64,000 nt of DNA, taken from assembly GCA_050633905.1 (NCBI GenBank), contig JBOEHJ010000082.1, forward strand, positions 27,674-91,673. Reading direction: 5' to 3'. Shown here in pieces: positions 36,021 through 45,058 of this stretch. Each line of letters opens with the position of its first letter. The first letter of the stretch is position 1. The DNA is from JANQPX01 sp050633905 (GTDB lineage: Bacteria; Pseudomonadota; Alphaproteobacteria; Geminicoccales; Geminicoccaceae). The position numbers and the translations under genes were made by a program. The notes below the pieces were generated by a model that was given only the letters and a program-made list of their open reading frames with translations, was not told the DNA's origin and did no database searches.

Positions 36021-36206
36021 ATGTCGGACAATAGGAATAAAAAAGGCGATCTACTGGGTCAGCCGATCAAAATCCTGAATGTTGGCTTGGAGGGCTTTGC
36101 CCAAGAGCTGGCTGATCGTGACGTGCCGGTTGTCCATGTTCAATGGAACCCGCCGGCCGGCGGCAATCCCAAATTGGCCGAGCTTCTTTCGAAACTGGGT
36201 TCTTGA
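36021..36206 (+). CDS. Detached C-terminal domain of FdrA/AllF
   Basis: 61 residues: after a polar start, IKILNVGLEGFAQELADRD and VVHVQWNPPAGGNPKLAELL. From memory the E. coli FdrA protein (555 residues) ends with a closely similar stretch, INIGLRSFALEL and VVHYQWSPVAGGNKKLARLL. The FdrA encoded downstream (37476-38975) has only 499 residues and stops just where this tail would begin; 499 plus 61 is close to 555. The tail is therefore a separate gene here, probably supplying the same domain in trans to the oxamic transcarbamylase complex. Seven bases separate it from allG. Small genes of this kind are sometimes labelled fdrA domain protein. Confidence 0.85.
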   Translation: MSDNRNKKGDLLGQPIKILNVGLEGFAQELADRDVPVVHVQWNPPAGGNPKLAELLSKLGS

Positions 36207-36213
36207 GGCAGCC

Positions 36214-37479
36214 ATGTCCGACATCAGAACGTTGATCGAGCAAGCTAACGATCAAGCCTTGGAGAGCATGCTCAAGGCTGATCCCGTCCTTTCTGACGTC
36301 CGCCCGGCCGGTGAGGTCATCCCGGCCCTCGGCGATCGGATGATTTTGCATGCAGGCCCGCCCATAGGCTGGGAACGCATGTGCGGACCGATGAAAGGTG
36401 CCATTGCCGGCATCGCGGTTTTCGAAGGATGGGCAGCCAATCTCGATGAGGCGATGGAACAGGCTGCCAAGGGTGCCTTCGATTTTCACCCGAACCATCA
36501 TTTCGATGCCGTGGGACCGATGACCGGGATGACCACGAAGAGTCAGCCGGTGATGGTCGTTGAGAACCGTGCTTTCGGCAATCAGGCCTTTTGCACGATC
36601 AACGAAGGCCTAGGAAAGGTGATGCGGTTTGGTGGCAATGACGGTGAGGTTCTCGCCAGACTTGCCTGGCTCAAGGATACGCTTGGGCCCATGCTCGGTC
36701 AGGCGCTTCGCAGCAGCGGCGGGCTCGAGCTCAAGAACATCGTTGCTCGCGGGCTGACCATGGGTGATGAAATGCACCAAAGGAATGTTGGCTGCTCCGG
36801 CCTTTTCCTTCGCGCGATTGCCCCATGGCTGGCGAAAACAGGTGCTCCCCATGATGACCTCGCCCAAGCCCTTGGTTTCATCGCGGGGAACGATCAGTTT
36901 TTTCTTAATGTCGCGATGGTGATGGGCAAGGCGATCATGGACCCAGCCCGTGATATCGAAGGGTCGACGATCGTCACGGCGATGAGCAGGAATGGCACCG
37001 ATTTCGGTATCCGGGTCAGTGGCACTGGCGATCAGTGGTTTACAGCACCGGTCGAAATGCCGGTCGGGCTCTATTTTCCAGGATTCTCTGAATCCGACGC
37101 TAACCCTGATATGGGTGACAGCACCATCGTCGAGACGATTGGGCTTGGCGGCTTTGCGATGGCGGCAGCGCCTGCGGTGGCTGGTTTCGTCGGCGCGGGT
37201 GCCGCCTCCGAAGCGGCAGATTTTACACGAACCATGGGTGAGATCACGGTCGTTGAGAACCCAGAATGGACAATTCCAGCGCTCGATTATGCAGGTGTAC
37301 CAACGGGTATTGATGTCCGCCTGGTTCTAGAAACCGGGATCGCACCAACCATCAATACCGGGATCGCGCATAAGGAACCAGGGATCGGACAAGTGGGCGC
37401 CGGTGTCGTCAAAGCCCCGATGGCATGCTTCGAGCAAGCTCTGATGGCTTTGGCCAATGATTTGGGAGTGGCCCCATGA
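36214..37479 (+). CDS. allG: DUF1116 protein, oxamic transcarbamylase subunit AllG (YlbE)
   Basis: 421 residues from ATG at 36214 with GAGG 6 bases upstream; E. coli YlbE has about the same length. Conserved DUF1116 features include VIPALGDRMILHAGPPIGWERMCGPM near the N-terminus, the glycine-rich GRNDGEVL-like GGNDGEVLARL, and IVARGLTMGDEMHQRN. YlbE together with FdrA and YlbF has been reported as the oxamic transcarbamylase AllFGH, which splits oxalurate with phosphate into oxamate and carbamoyl phosphate. The 3' end overlaps allF by four bases (ATGA). Confidence 0.88.
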   Translation: MSDIRTLIEQANDQALESMLKADPVLSDVRPAGEVIPALGDRMILHAGPPIGWERMCGPMKGAIAGIAVFEGWAANLDEAMEQAAKGAFDFHPNHHFDAVGPMTGMTTKSQPVMVVENRAFGNQAFCTINEGLGKVMRFGGNDGEVLARLAWLKDTLGPMLGQALRSSGGLELKNIVARGLTMGDEMHQRNVGCSGLFLRAIAPWLAKTGAPHDDLAQALGFIAGNDQFFLNVAMVMGKAIMDPARDIEGSTIVTAMSRNGTDFGIRVSGTGDQWFTAPVEMPVGLYFPGFSESDANPDMGDSTIVETIGLGGFAMAAAPAVAGFVGAGAASEAADFTRTMGEITVVENPEWTIPALDYAGVPTGIDVRLVLETGIAPTINTGIAHKEPGIGQVGAGVVKAPMACFEQALMALANDLGVAP

Positions 37480-38975
37480 GTATTGTCGTCAATCAGGTCA
37501 GACCATCTTTTTATATGGACTCGGTCGCCTTGATGCGCTGCTCGCGCGAGATCGTGGCCATGAGCGGTGTGGAAGACGCGGCCTTGATGATGGGCACGCC
37601 GGCGAACCTTAGAATCATGGCCGATGCGGGTATTCTTGCAGAACACGGCGAGGCCGCTGGCGCGGGTGATCTTGTCATTGCAATCCGCGCCATTCACGAG
37701 GGCGTCGCCAAGACAGCAATGAGTGATGCCTTGGCCTTCTTGGACCAGCCTGCCAAACGGCAACAATCTGGTGCGACCTGGCAACCAAAAACGCTGCGCG
37801 CGGGTATGAAGGCCATGCCTGATGCTAATCTTGCCCTGATCTCGGTGCCGGGAGACTATGCCGCGGCAGAAGCCAGAAAAGCGCTCAATCACGGCCTCAA
37901 TGTCATGATCTTCAGTGACAATGTGACGATCCAGGCCGAGATTGCACTCAAGCAGCAGGCTCGGGAAGCAGGGCTCCTGGTGATGGGACCGGATTGCGGC
38001 ACGGCGATCATTTCAGGCGTCCCGTTAGCCTTCGCTAACAAGGTACCTGAGGGCGATATCGGAATCATTGGCGCATCCGGGACCGGCATTCAGGAAGTGA
38101 GCTGTCAGATCGCAAGGCATGGCAAAGGCATCTCCCACGCCATCGGGGTTGGTGGTCGTGATTTGAAAGCGGAAGTCGGCGGCACGACCACCTTGATGGC
38201 GTTGGATGTCATGGAGGCCGATCCGACGACGACGCATATCATCTTAATTTCCAAACCGCCGGCATCGACGGTGGCGGCTCGGGTCATGGCACGTATTGGT
38301 GAAAGTTCGAAGACCTTCACCATCTGCTTTATCGGCGGCGATGAGGTTCGAGTTCCCGCCAATGCCCGGTTGGCTCCGACCTTGAGAGATTGCGCGCGCA
38401 TGGCAACAGGCCTCGACCCGATTGCCGATGACCCTGGCCCAAACGCCAAGGCAGGAACGGGTTTCAGCGAGAGGCGCGAGATCAGAGGCTTGTTTGCAGG
38501 CGGGACCCTTTGCTCGGAAGCTCAGGTGATCATGAAAAAGGCTGGCCTGAAGATCGCGTCCAATGTTCCTATTCCCGACGCGGATCGGCTCGATGCCAAT
38601 ACCCTGGAACGCCACCAGCTGATTGACCTTGGTGATGATGAATATACCCAAGGACGCCCCCATCCGATGATAGATCCATCGGTGAGAGACCAGGCTTTGT
38701 CCGAAGCCTTTCGTGACCCGAGGGTTGGTGTCGTCTTACTGGACATCGTTCTCGGTTACGGAAGCCATCGAGACCCTGCCGGCCATGTCGCGAACTTTCT
38801 AAAGGACCGAGCCGCGGATGGTCGTCTGATCGTCGCCTCCGTGACCGGTACCGATCAGGACCCGCAGCAGGCGACGGCACAAATCCAAAAGCTCGAACGC
38901 GTCGGCGTCAATGTAGCGCCATCGAATGCTGATGCCGTCTTCCTGGCGATCAACAGGCTGAGCCAACGTCAGTGA
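37476..38975 (+). CDS. allF: Oxamic transcarbamylase subunit AllF (FdrA), lacking its C-terminal tail
   Basis: 499 residues, two succinyl-CoA-synthetase-like Rossmann domains. MMGTPANLRIMADAG, PDANLALISVPGDYAAAEA, LNVMIFSDNVTIQAEI, GLLVMGPDCGTAIISGVPLAFAN, GIIGASGTGIQEVSCQI (nucleotide/phosphohistidine loop region of the superfamily) and LGDDEYTQGRPHPMIDP are all shared with E. coli FdrA as I recall it. The protein ends NADAVFLAINRLSQRQ, before the last ~50 residues of FdrA, which are encoded separately at 36021-36206. The order tail-allG-allF is thus a gene split with relocation, not a simple frameshift. Confidence 0.9.
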   Translation: MSIVVNQVRPSFYMDSVALMRCSREIVAMSGVEDAALMMGTPANLRIMADAGILAEHGEAAGAGDLVIAIRAIHEGVAKTAMSDALAFLDQPAKRQQSGATWQPKTLRAGMKAMPDANLALISVPGDYAAAEARKALNHGLNVMIFSDNVTIQAEIALKQQAREAGLLVMGPDCGTAIISGVPLAFANKVPEGDIGIIGASGTGIQEVSCQIARHGKGISHAIGVGGRDLKAEVGGTTTLMALDVMEADPTTTHIILISKPPASTVAARVMARIGESSKTFTICFIGGDEVRVPANARLAPTLRDCARMATGLDPIADDPGPNAKAGTGFSERREIRGLFAGGTLCSEAQVIMKKAGLKIASNVPIPDADRLDANTLERHQLIDLGDDEYTQGRPHPMIDPSVRDQALSEAFRDPRVGVVLLDIVLGYGSHRDPAGHVANFLKDRAADGRLIVASVTGTDQDPQQATAQIQKLERVGVNVAPSNADAVFLAINRLSQRQ

Positions 38976-38999
38976 ATGACATCAGATTAGGAATGTGCC

Positions 39000-39995
39000 A
39001 TGCCTAAGCCGCTTGCCATGCCAAGTCGGCTGGTCGTCGCTATTGGTGGCAATGCGACGCATCCCGAAAATATCGAGGGAACCTCGATCGAACAGAAGGC
39101 CATCGCCACCGCGACGGCAAAGGCTCTCTTACCCCTGGCATTGATGGATAACGAGCTTGTCATCACCCATGGCAACGGCCCCGTGGTCGGCAAGATCTTG
39201 ATGCGCCAAGCCCTGACCCGTGACCGCATTGCGCCCATGCCGCTTGATATCTGTGTCGCTCATAGCCAAGGCGGCATCGCCTACCTCCTGATGCAAGCGA
39301 TCGAGAACGCACTTCGGGGTGCTGATAATGATCGGCATGTTGCCAGTCTCCTGACGCAGGTCGAGGTTGATGAGGATGATCCGTCCTTCACCAACCCGTC
39401 CAAACCCGTTGGTCCATTTTTTTCCGAAGATGAGGCGATGCGGCTCGCTAAGGAATTCGATTGGACGATGTGTCAGGATGCGGGGCGAGGCTGGCGTCAT
39501 TTCGTCCCCTCGCCGAAGCCCCGCCATATCGTCGATATTTCCTTGGTTCGGGTTCTTGCGCGGCGCGGTACGATCGTGATCGCTGGCGGTGGTGGCGGTA
39601 TTCCTGTCATTCGCGGACCAAAAGGCGTTCGGCATGGCGTCGAAGCTGTGATCGACAAGGATCTCACATCAGCGAAAATGGCTAACATTCTCGGCATTGA
39701 TACGCTGATGATCCTGACAGCGGTACCTAAGGTGGCCGTGAATTGGGGAACGCCTGAAGAACGGCTATTGGATCGCGTAAGCCTACGCGATCTCAAGGCC
39801 TTCAAGACGGAGGGACATTTTCCCATCGGCAGCATGGGTCCCAAGATCGATGCGGCAATCCGCTTCCTCGAAGGCGGTGGCGAGCGGGTGATCATCGCGC
39901 ATATCGATGATGCCCTGCCAGCATTGGAGGGGCGGGCAGGCACCCATATCATGTCCGATGACAGCGCCGGCAATGGTCACACCTATGAGGGTTAA
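39000..39995 (+). CDS. arcC: Carbamate kinase
   Basis: 331 residues of the amino-acid-kinase fold: RLVVAIGGNATHPENIEG (about 9-26), VITHGNGPVVGKILMRQ, VIAGGGGGIPVI, VIDKDLTSAKMANILGIDTLMILTAV, FPIGSMGPKIDAAIRFLE. Transfers the phosphoryl group of carbamoyl phosphate to ADP, giving ATP and carbamate (NH3 plus CO2). In this operon it would harvest the carbamoyl phosphate made by AllFGH, the role of AllK in E. coli. AGGAA lies before the ATG. Its end overlaps allH by 11 bases. Confidence 0.93.
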   Translation: MPKPLAMPSRLVVAIGGNATHPENIEGTSIEQKAIATATAKALLPLALMDNELVITHGNGPVVGKILMRQALTRDRIAPMPLDICVAHSQGGIAYLLMQAIENALRGADNDRHVASLLTQVEVDEDDPSFTNPSKPVGPFFSEDEAMRLAKEFDWTMCQDAGRGWRHFVPSPKPRHIVDISLVRVLARRGTIVIAGGGGGIPVIRGPKGVRHGVEAVIDKDLTSAKMANILGIDTLMILTAVPKVAVNWGTPEERLLDRVSLRDLKAFKTEGHFPIGSMGPKIDAAIRFLEGGGERVIIAHIDDALPALEGRAGTHIMSDDSAGNGHTYEG

Positions 39996-40914
39996 GGCTC
40001 GTTCATTCGGACCTGTTGCGACCCTTGCCTTGCACGAAGGCGTTATCGCCCATGTCATCGCGGTCTTCGATCGCTGCTTTTATCTCCAGACCAAAGATCA
40101 CGTGGTCTGCGTGGCCGATAGCAGTCTCTACGACGGCCCGATCAATCTCTTGGTTTCGAGAGCCAATCATACTCCAAGTTGGAGCAATCTTGGTGTTGCT
40201 GTCGGACAAGGGTGGAGGATGGAAGCCGGCTCTCTTGAGCCTGTGAGCAGGTCCAGGCTCTCGATCAACCTATGCTCATCGGTACTCTGGAAACCGCCGC
40301 CGCTTCGGGGCGATCCTCCAAGACAGGAACATGTTAAAGCTGGCCTCGTTCAGCTGAAGAGAATGCTTTTGTCGTGGCATCGACCGGATGGTCTCCTGGG
40401 CCTTGTCCTGGGGAGACAGGCTAGCCCCATCGGTGCCGTTGAACGTGCTGCCGCAAAACCGCTCCAAGAGCTTGGTGAGATAACTCTCTTTTGGCTGAGG
40501 AATGGTCATCCAGGCATTAAGACAAGTCTCTATCAACTCATCGGTCTTGGCCCCGGTCTGACCCCATCTGGCGACGATCTGATCGCTGGCCTGCTGATCG
40601 CTGCTCGTTATCTTGGCAGAGCCGAGGCCGCTTCAACACTTTGGTCCGAGTTACGACCGACGGCCATCAACCAGACCAACAAGATCAGCTTCGCCCATCT
40701 TTCGGCATCGGGGCAAGGGTTTGGGGCTGCACCGTTACATAGCCTGCTCGCATCAATGATCGAAAATCGGGATGACCGCATGACCGAATCTCTGGACGCT
40801 GTCGCCAGGATAGGTCATTCCTCCGGTTTCGATGCTGTCGCCGGAGCGCTCATCCTGTTCGATGCCTGGGTTGGTTTGAGCGATCGTCAATCTGCTGTTG
40901 CCCGAGTTTGCTGA
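39985..40914 (+). CDS. allH: DUF2877 protein, oxamic transcarbamylase subunit AllH (YlbF)
   Basis: About 309 residues. Start chosen at ATG 39985 (ATG 39973 possible), overlapping the carbamate kinase stop. DUF2877 core LIGLGPGLTPSGDDLIAGLLIAARYLG and the C-terminal ARIGHSSGFDAVAGALILFD match the pattern LGKGPGLTPSHDD...GHTSGAD in E. coli YlbF as I recall it. Third component of the AllFGH transcarbamylase. The N-terminal half is variable in this family and longer here than in E. coli (about 271 residues). Confidence 0.85.
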   Translation: MRVKARSFGPVATLALHEGVIAHVIAVFDRCFYLQTKDHVVCVADSSLYDGPINLLVSRANHTPSWSNLGVAVGQGWRMEAGSLEPVSRSRLSINLCSSVLWKPPPLRGDPPRQEHVKAGLVQLKRMLLSWHRPDGLLGLVLGRQASPIGAVERAAAKPLQELGEITLFWLRNGHPGIKTSLYQLIGLGPGLTPSGDDLIAGLLIAARYLGRAEAASTLWSELRPTAINQTNKISFAHLSASGQGFGAAPLHSLLASMIENRDDRMTESLDAVARIGHSSGFDAVAGALILFDAWVGLSDRQSAVARVC

Positions 40915-40937
40915 CGTCACAATTTGGGAGAACCTCA

Positions 40938-42530
40938 TTGATCCAAACCGTTCGCGCTTACGGCGGCATGGTGACCGCTCCTCATCATCTCGCCGCGCAA
41001 GCTGGGCTTCGTGTCTTGAACGACGGCGGCAATGCGATCGAGGCGATGATCGCAGCGGCATCAACCATTGCCGTGGTCTACCCTCATATGAATGCCCTCG
41101 GCGGCGACAATTTCTGGCTTGTCGGAAGGCCTGGAGAGGCACCTCTCGGGATTGATGCCTGCGGTGGTGCAGCGGCTTTGGCCAATATCGAGTTTTACAA
41201 GAACCAGGGATTGGATCAAATTCCAGACCGAGGACCGCTTGCGGCACTCACTGTCGCGGGCGCCGTTTCTGGCTGGGCGGAGGCGTTCGAATTTAGCCGG
41301 CAGCACTGGGAAGGCCGTTTGCCCGTCGCCAGGCTATTGGAAGATGCGATCTATCATGCCGAGAACGGTGTCGCCGTCACCGAGACATTTGCGCGGAACA
41401 GCCGCGCCAAAATTGACCAGCTGCGTGATCAGCCAGGCTTTGCGAATACCTTCTTGAACGCTGGTGCTGCTTATGCTGAAGGCGAGCGGCTGGAAGCACA
41501 CAAGCTGGCAGCCACCCTCGATCAGCTGGCCCATGATGGTCTTCACGATTTCTATCGTGGCGATCTTGCAAGCTCGATGGCCGCCGATCTCGAACAAGTT
41601 GGCAGTCCCCTTCGACGGAGCGATCTTGAGCGTCATCAGGCGCGCCGGGTTAACCCGCTAAGCCTGAAGATCAGGGGGCATACCGTCTACAATATGCCAC
41701 CACCGACACAAGGTCTGGCCTCGCTCATGCTGCTTGGCGTGTTCGAGCGGCTGAAGATCGACAGTGTCGATGACGCTGCCTACATCCACGCTTTGGTCGA
41801 ATCCACCAAAGCAGCCTTTCGCGTGCGCGATCGTTATATCACCGATCCGGATTTTATGGAGGCGGCAGCCGAACGCTTCCTCGGTGCTGCCGTGCTGGAC
41901 GAGCTGACATCTGGTGTCGACGCGAAGAAAGCGTCTCCTTGGCCGGACGCGCAACTCGGCGGTGATACGGTTTGGCTTGGTGGGATGGACGCCGATGGAC
42001 GCACAGTCAGCTTTATCCAGAGCATCTATTGGGAGTTTGGATCGGGCGTTGTGTTGGAGGGCAGTGGGGTTCTCTGGCAAAATCGTGGCACCAGCTTCTC
42101 GCTTGATGACAAGCATCACAATTGTTTGAAACCCTTCCGCAGGCCTTTCCACACCATCCAGCCAGCCATGGCGTCGCTGGATGACGGCAGGCTGATGGCT
42201 TATGGAACGATGGGTGGCGAGGGACAGCCACAAACCCAGGCCATGATTTTCTCAAGGCATGCCCTGTTCGGCCAACCTCTCCAACAAGCCGTGAATGCGC
42301 CGCGCTGGCTGCTCGGCCGTACTTGGGGCGAGAATTCGACCAGCTTGAAGATCGAAAGCCGCTTCGATGCCAAGATCATAGAAGCGCTCAAGGCTGCCGG
42401 TCACCAAGTCGAGCTGGTTGGCGACTTTGAAGAGATGATGGGGCATGCGGGTGCTCTAGTGTATCATCCAAATGGGCTGATCGAAGGGGCCAGCGATCCC
42501 CGAAGCGACGGTCTGGTTGCCGCCTGTTAA
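40938..42530 (+). CDS. Gamma-glutamyltransferase-family N-terminal nucleophile hydrolase, HpxW-like (oxamate amidohydrolase)
   Basis: 530 residues if TTG at 40938 is the start; GGGAG at 40926-40930 supports it (TTG at 40908 is an alternative without such a site). Ntn-hydrolase proenzyme: GMVTAPHHLAAQAGLRVLNDGGNAIEAMIAAA is the classic GGT opening, and cleavage is expected before the Thr of GGDTVWLG (about residue 340), freeing the nucleophile. YGTMGGEGQPQTQA is also typical. Klebsiella HpxW, of almost the same length, hydrolyses oxamate to oxalate and ammonia. Position directly after the oxamate-forming genes makes this assignment strong. Alternative: a general GGT or acylase. Confidence 0.82.
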   Translation: MIQTVRAYGGMVTAPHHLAAQAGLRVLNDGGNAIEAMIAAASTIAVVYPHMNALGGDNFWLVGRPGEAPLGIDACGGAAALANIEFYKNQGLDQIPDRGPLAALTVAGAVSGWAEAFEFSRQHWEGRLPVARLLEDAIYHAENGVAVTETFARNSRAKIDQLRDQPGFANTFLNAGAAYAEGERLEAHKLAATLDQLAHDGLHDFYRGDLASSMAADLEQVGSPLRRSDLERHQARRVNPLSLKIRGHTVYNMPPPTQGLASLMLLGVFERLKIDSVDDAAYIHALVESTKAAFRVRDRYITDPDFMEAAAERFLGAAVLDELTSGVDAKKASPWPDAQLGGDTVWLGGMDADGRTVSFIQSIYWEFGSGVVLEGSGVLWQNRGTSFSLDDKHHNCLKPFRRPFHTIQPAMASLDDGRLMAYGTMGGEGQPQTQAMIFSRHALFGQPLQQAVNAPRWLLGRTWGENSTSLKIESRFDAKIIEALKAAGHQVELVGDFEEMMGHAGALVYHPNGLIEGASDPRSDGLVAAC

Positions 42531-42545
42531 ACGCGAGGGATCGTC

Positions 42546-43784
42546 ATGCGCTGCGAAATCATTGCTGTTGGCACGGAACTGCTGCTTGGGCAGATCGTCG
42601 ATACCAATTCCTCATGGATGGGGGAACAATTAGCCCTGGCTGGGATCGATTCATACTTCCAGACCAAGGTTGGTGACAATCGTGAAAGGATGATCAGCGC
42701 GATCAAGCAGGCTCTCGATCGAAGCGATGCCGTGATTTTGTGTGGTGGGCTCGGACCGACGCAAGATGACATCACCCGTGAAGCCATTGCCGAGGTCATG
42801 GGGGTCTCGCTGAGACGCTGGCCGGAGATAGGTGAACGCATCAAGGCCATGTTCGAGCAACGCGGGCGCGAGATGTCGCCAAGCAATCTTCGACAAGCCG
42901 ATGTGCCCGAAGGGGCAACGCTCATTGAGGAGATGCCGGGCACGGCCCCTGGGTTGATCTGCCCCATAGGCAATCAGGTTGTCTATGCCGTGCCGGGCGT
43001 GCCGCACGAGATGCGGACTATGTTGGAGGGCACGGTTCTCCCCGATCTGAAGCGTCGTGCAGGCGTAACATCCGTCATCAAAAGCCGCATTTTGCGCAGC
43101 TGGGGCTATAGCGAATCAGGGCTTGCTGATTTACTGGCGGACCGGATCGAGGAACTCGATCATCTCGGTAACCCAACCCTTGCTTTTCAGGCCAGTGGCA
43201 TCGAGGGCATCAAAGTCCGGATAACAGCGAAGGCGGCGGATGCCGCGACCGTAGAAAATATTCTTAGCGAGGAAGAAGCACGACTTAGGCCTATGCTGGG
43301 CCGATACATTTTCGGTGTCGATTCCGAAACGATGGAAGAGACAACGCTTGCGTTGCTCCGCGAGCGCGGCCTGAGCCTCGCCGTCGCCGAAACCATCACC
43401 GGTGGCCTGTTAGGACAGAGGCTGTCGGCCGTTCCCGAGATGGAAAAGACGCTTCTGGGAAGCCTTCTTGCCGTTGCTGACAGCACGCGAACGAAGCTCC
43501 TTGGCTTGTCGGCAGGACCAAGAATGACGCCGGAATACGCCACAAGCATGGCGAAAGGCGCGCGTGACCTCTTTGGTGCCGATGTCGGGCTAGCCGCGAT
43601 CGGCGTGCCTGGCCCTGACGAGGAGGAGGGTCATCCTCCTGGGACCGTTTGGCTTGGGCTAGCCCTCGGCGATAAGGTTGAGGCCCAACAGGTCAAATTG
43701 CCAGGTGATCGCAAAAGAGTGCGCGATTACAGCGTGATCAGCCTGCTCAATTTGCTTCGTCTGCGATTGGTCGAACAAAGTTAG
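42546..43784 (+). CDS. cinA: CinA family protein with degenerate NMN-deamidase domain
   Basis: 412 residues in two domains. The N-terminal MoCF/COG1058 domain (1 to about 170) is intact: CEIIAVGTELLLGQIVDTNSSWM, VILCGGLGPTQDDITREAIAE, PGVPHEMRTML. The C-terminal PncC-like domain should start with AESCTGG but reads AETITGG. The following GSS...GGxxxYxxxxK block reads EMEKTLLGSLLAVADSTRTK, missing the Ser and Tyr expected for nicotinamide-mononucleotide deamidase. Deamidase activity is therefore doubtful; ADP-ribose pyrophosphatase activity of the first domain may remain. It follows the hpxW-like gene by 15 bases, so it is probably cotranscribed. Confidence 0.85.
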   Translation: MRCEIIAVGTELLLGQIVDTNSSWMGEQLALAGIDSYFQTKVGDNRERMISAIKQALDRSDAVILCGGLGPTQDDITREAIAEVMGVSLRRWPEIGERIKAMFEQRGREMSPSNLRQADVPEGATLIEEMPGTAPGLICPIGNQVVYAVPGVPHEMRTMLEGTVLPDLKRRAGVTSVIKSRILRSWGYSESGLADLLADRIEELDHLGNPTLAFQASGIEGIKVRITAKAADAATVENILSEEEARLRPMLGRYIFGVDSETMEETTLALLRERGLSLAVAETITGGLLGQRLSAVPEMEKTLLGSLLAVADSTRTKLLGLSAGPRMTPEYATSMAKGARDLFGADVGLAAIGVPGPDEEEGHPPGTVWLGLALGDKVEAQQVKLPGDRKRVRDYSVISLLNLLRLRLVEQS

Positions 43785-43810
43785 ATTTTTTGACCAAATT
43801 TACGCGGCAT

Positions 43811-45058
43811 TCAGAACAATGTACCGTCGCTTAGCAGACTGATCGGTGGTCCACCGTCAGGGCGCCGCTCCCTGGCGATCTTGCGGCCAGCATTCCAGGT
43901 TCCACCTTCTAGAATTTTGGCCAGCGGCAAATCGATCGAAGACAGTTCAAGCCGCTCGCGGATGCGAACGGCCAGTCGATCGATCAAGGTGACCGTCAGA
44001 GCTCGCCATTCCGTAATGAGCTCAGAGGAACCGGGATGTGCTTGACCGAGCACGGCATCATGTTTTGGCCTGAGGAGGCCAAGATCAATCAGCAGCCCGC
44101 CATTTCGATACTCGGCCAGGGGCGTCAGCGCATCTAAGCCAACGACATCGATGCCGAGTTCTTCCAAGGGTTCGACCAAAGAAAACGCCAGCCACTGGGA
44201 AAGCTTGTGGAATGGAATAAGGCCATCAGTGACATCATCCGTCGCCGCGCATTGATGCTGGCCGACATCGCCGAGATTGACCCCATCAATCTCGATCCGG
44301 CCTGGCCAGATCGAGCTGAAGCCGCGCAGCAACGCTGCGAGGATCGAACTTGCTGGCAATGTCCCATCAACACTCTGCTCGACCAGATAGTCAACGAGGT
44401 GACCAACGCGCGGGTTGTCGCCGCCGAAGAGCGCTGGGCTGGCCTGAAGGGCATGGCCTAACGCATTCATCAGGCGAGTCCTTCCAATGGTGCCGATCAG
44501 AGGATTGTCGTCGGCAACCTGAAAATAACGTTCCAGGGTGGCGACATCGAGACTGACCAGGGCATCGGCTTCGGCGCGAAACGGGTCCGAGGGATTAGCA
44601 GAACAGATGCCAGCCACGAAGAAATCGAAGCTCGCGACCGCTAAACCCTCCGACCGTGCGAAAACCTGCCCGCTTGAAGGCTCGATGTACCGCCATCGAT
44701 CACCTGCGCCTGCATCCAACAGAACACTAATGACTGCTAGATCGAAACGGATGCGGGCGCGCTCGATCCGTGCCCAATAATCGAACTCGGCCGCAAGATC
44801 TTGCCATCGATCACGACCTCCAGCAGCGAAATGACGCCAGCGGCTGTGATAGGGAATATCCAACGACGGATAAGAACCATGGATAACATCGATCACATAA
44901 TTCGCTGTCGCATCAAGCCGATCAAGGTCGAGCTCGAAATGCTCAAGCTGGTTCTCCTCAGCAGCATTGAAGATTAGCCCGGTTCGTTCTCGAATGGCAT
45001 CTGTGGTCCGAAGCCAAGCGATGGCAGCCTGGGTATCAAGATGTCTCATAGTCGCCAA
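43811..45058 (-). CDS. URC4/Urg3-type DUF1688 protein (uracil catabolism)
   Basis: 415 residues. DUF1688 features: AAIAWLRTTDAIRERTGLIF at the N-terminus, IHGSYPSLDIPYHSRWRHF and FHKLSQWLAFSLVEPLEELG. URC4 is one of the defining genes of the URC pyrimidine-degradation route known from Lachancea kluyveri and found in many bacteria beside URC1. Its biochemical role is not settled. It overlaps the upstream URC1 gene by 23 bases, so the two are translationally coupled. Convergent with cinA across 26 bases. Confidence 0.88.
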   Translation of the reverse strand: MATMRHLDTQAAIAWLRTTDAIRERTGLIFNAAEENQLEHFELDLDRLDATANYVIDVIHGSYPSLDIPYHSRWRHFAAGGRDRWQDLAAEFDYWARIERARIRFDLAVISVLLDAGAGDRWRYIEPSSGQVFARSEGLAVASFDFFVAGICSANPSDPFRAEADALVSLDVATLERYFQVADDNPLIGTIGRTRLMNALGHALQASPALFGGDNPRVGHLVDYLVEQSVDGTLPASSILAALLRGFSSIWPGRIEIDGVNLGDVGQHQCAATDDVTDGLIPFHKLSQWLAFSLVEPLEELGIDVVGLDALTPLAEYRNGGLLIDLGLLRPKHDAVLGQAHPGSSELITEWRALTVTLIDRLAVRIRERLELSSIDLPLAKILEGGTWNAGRKIARERRPDGGPPISLLSDGTLF

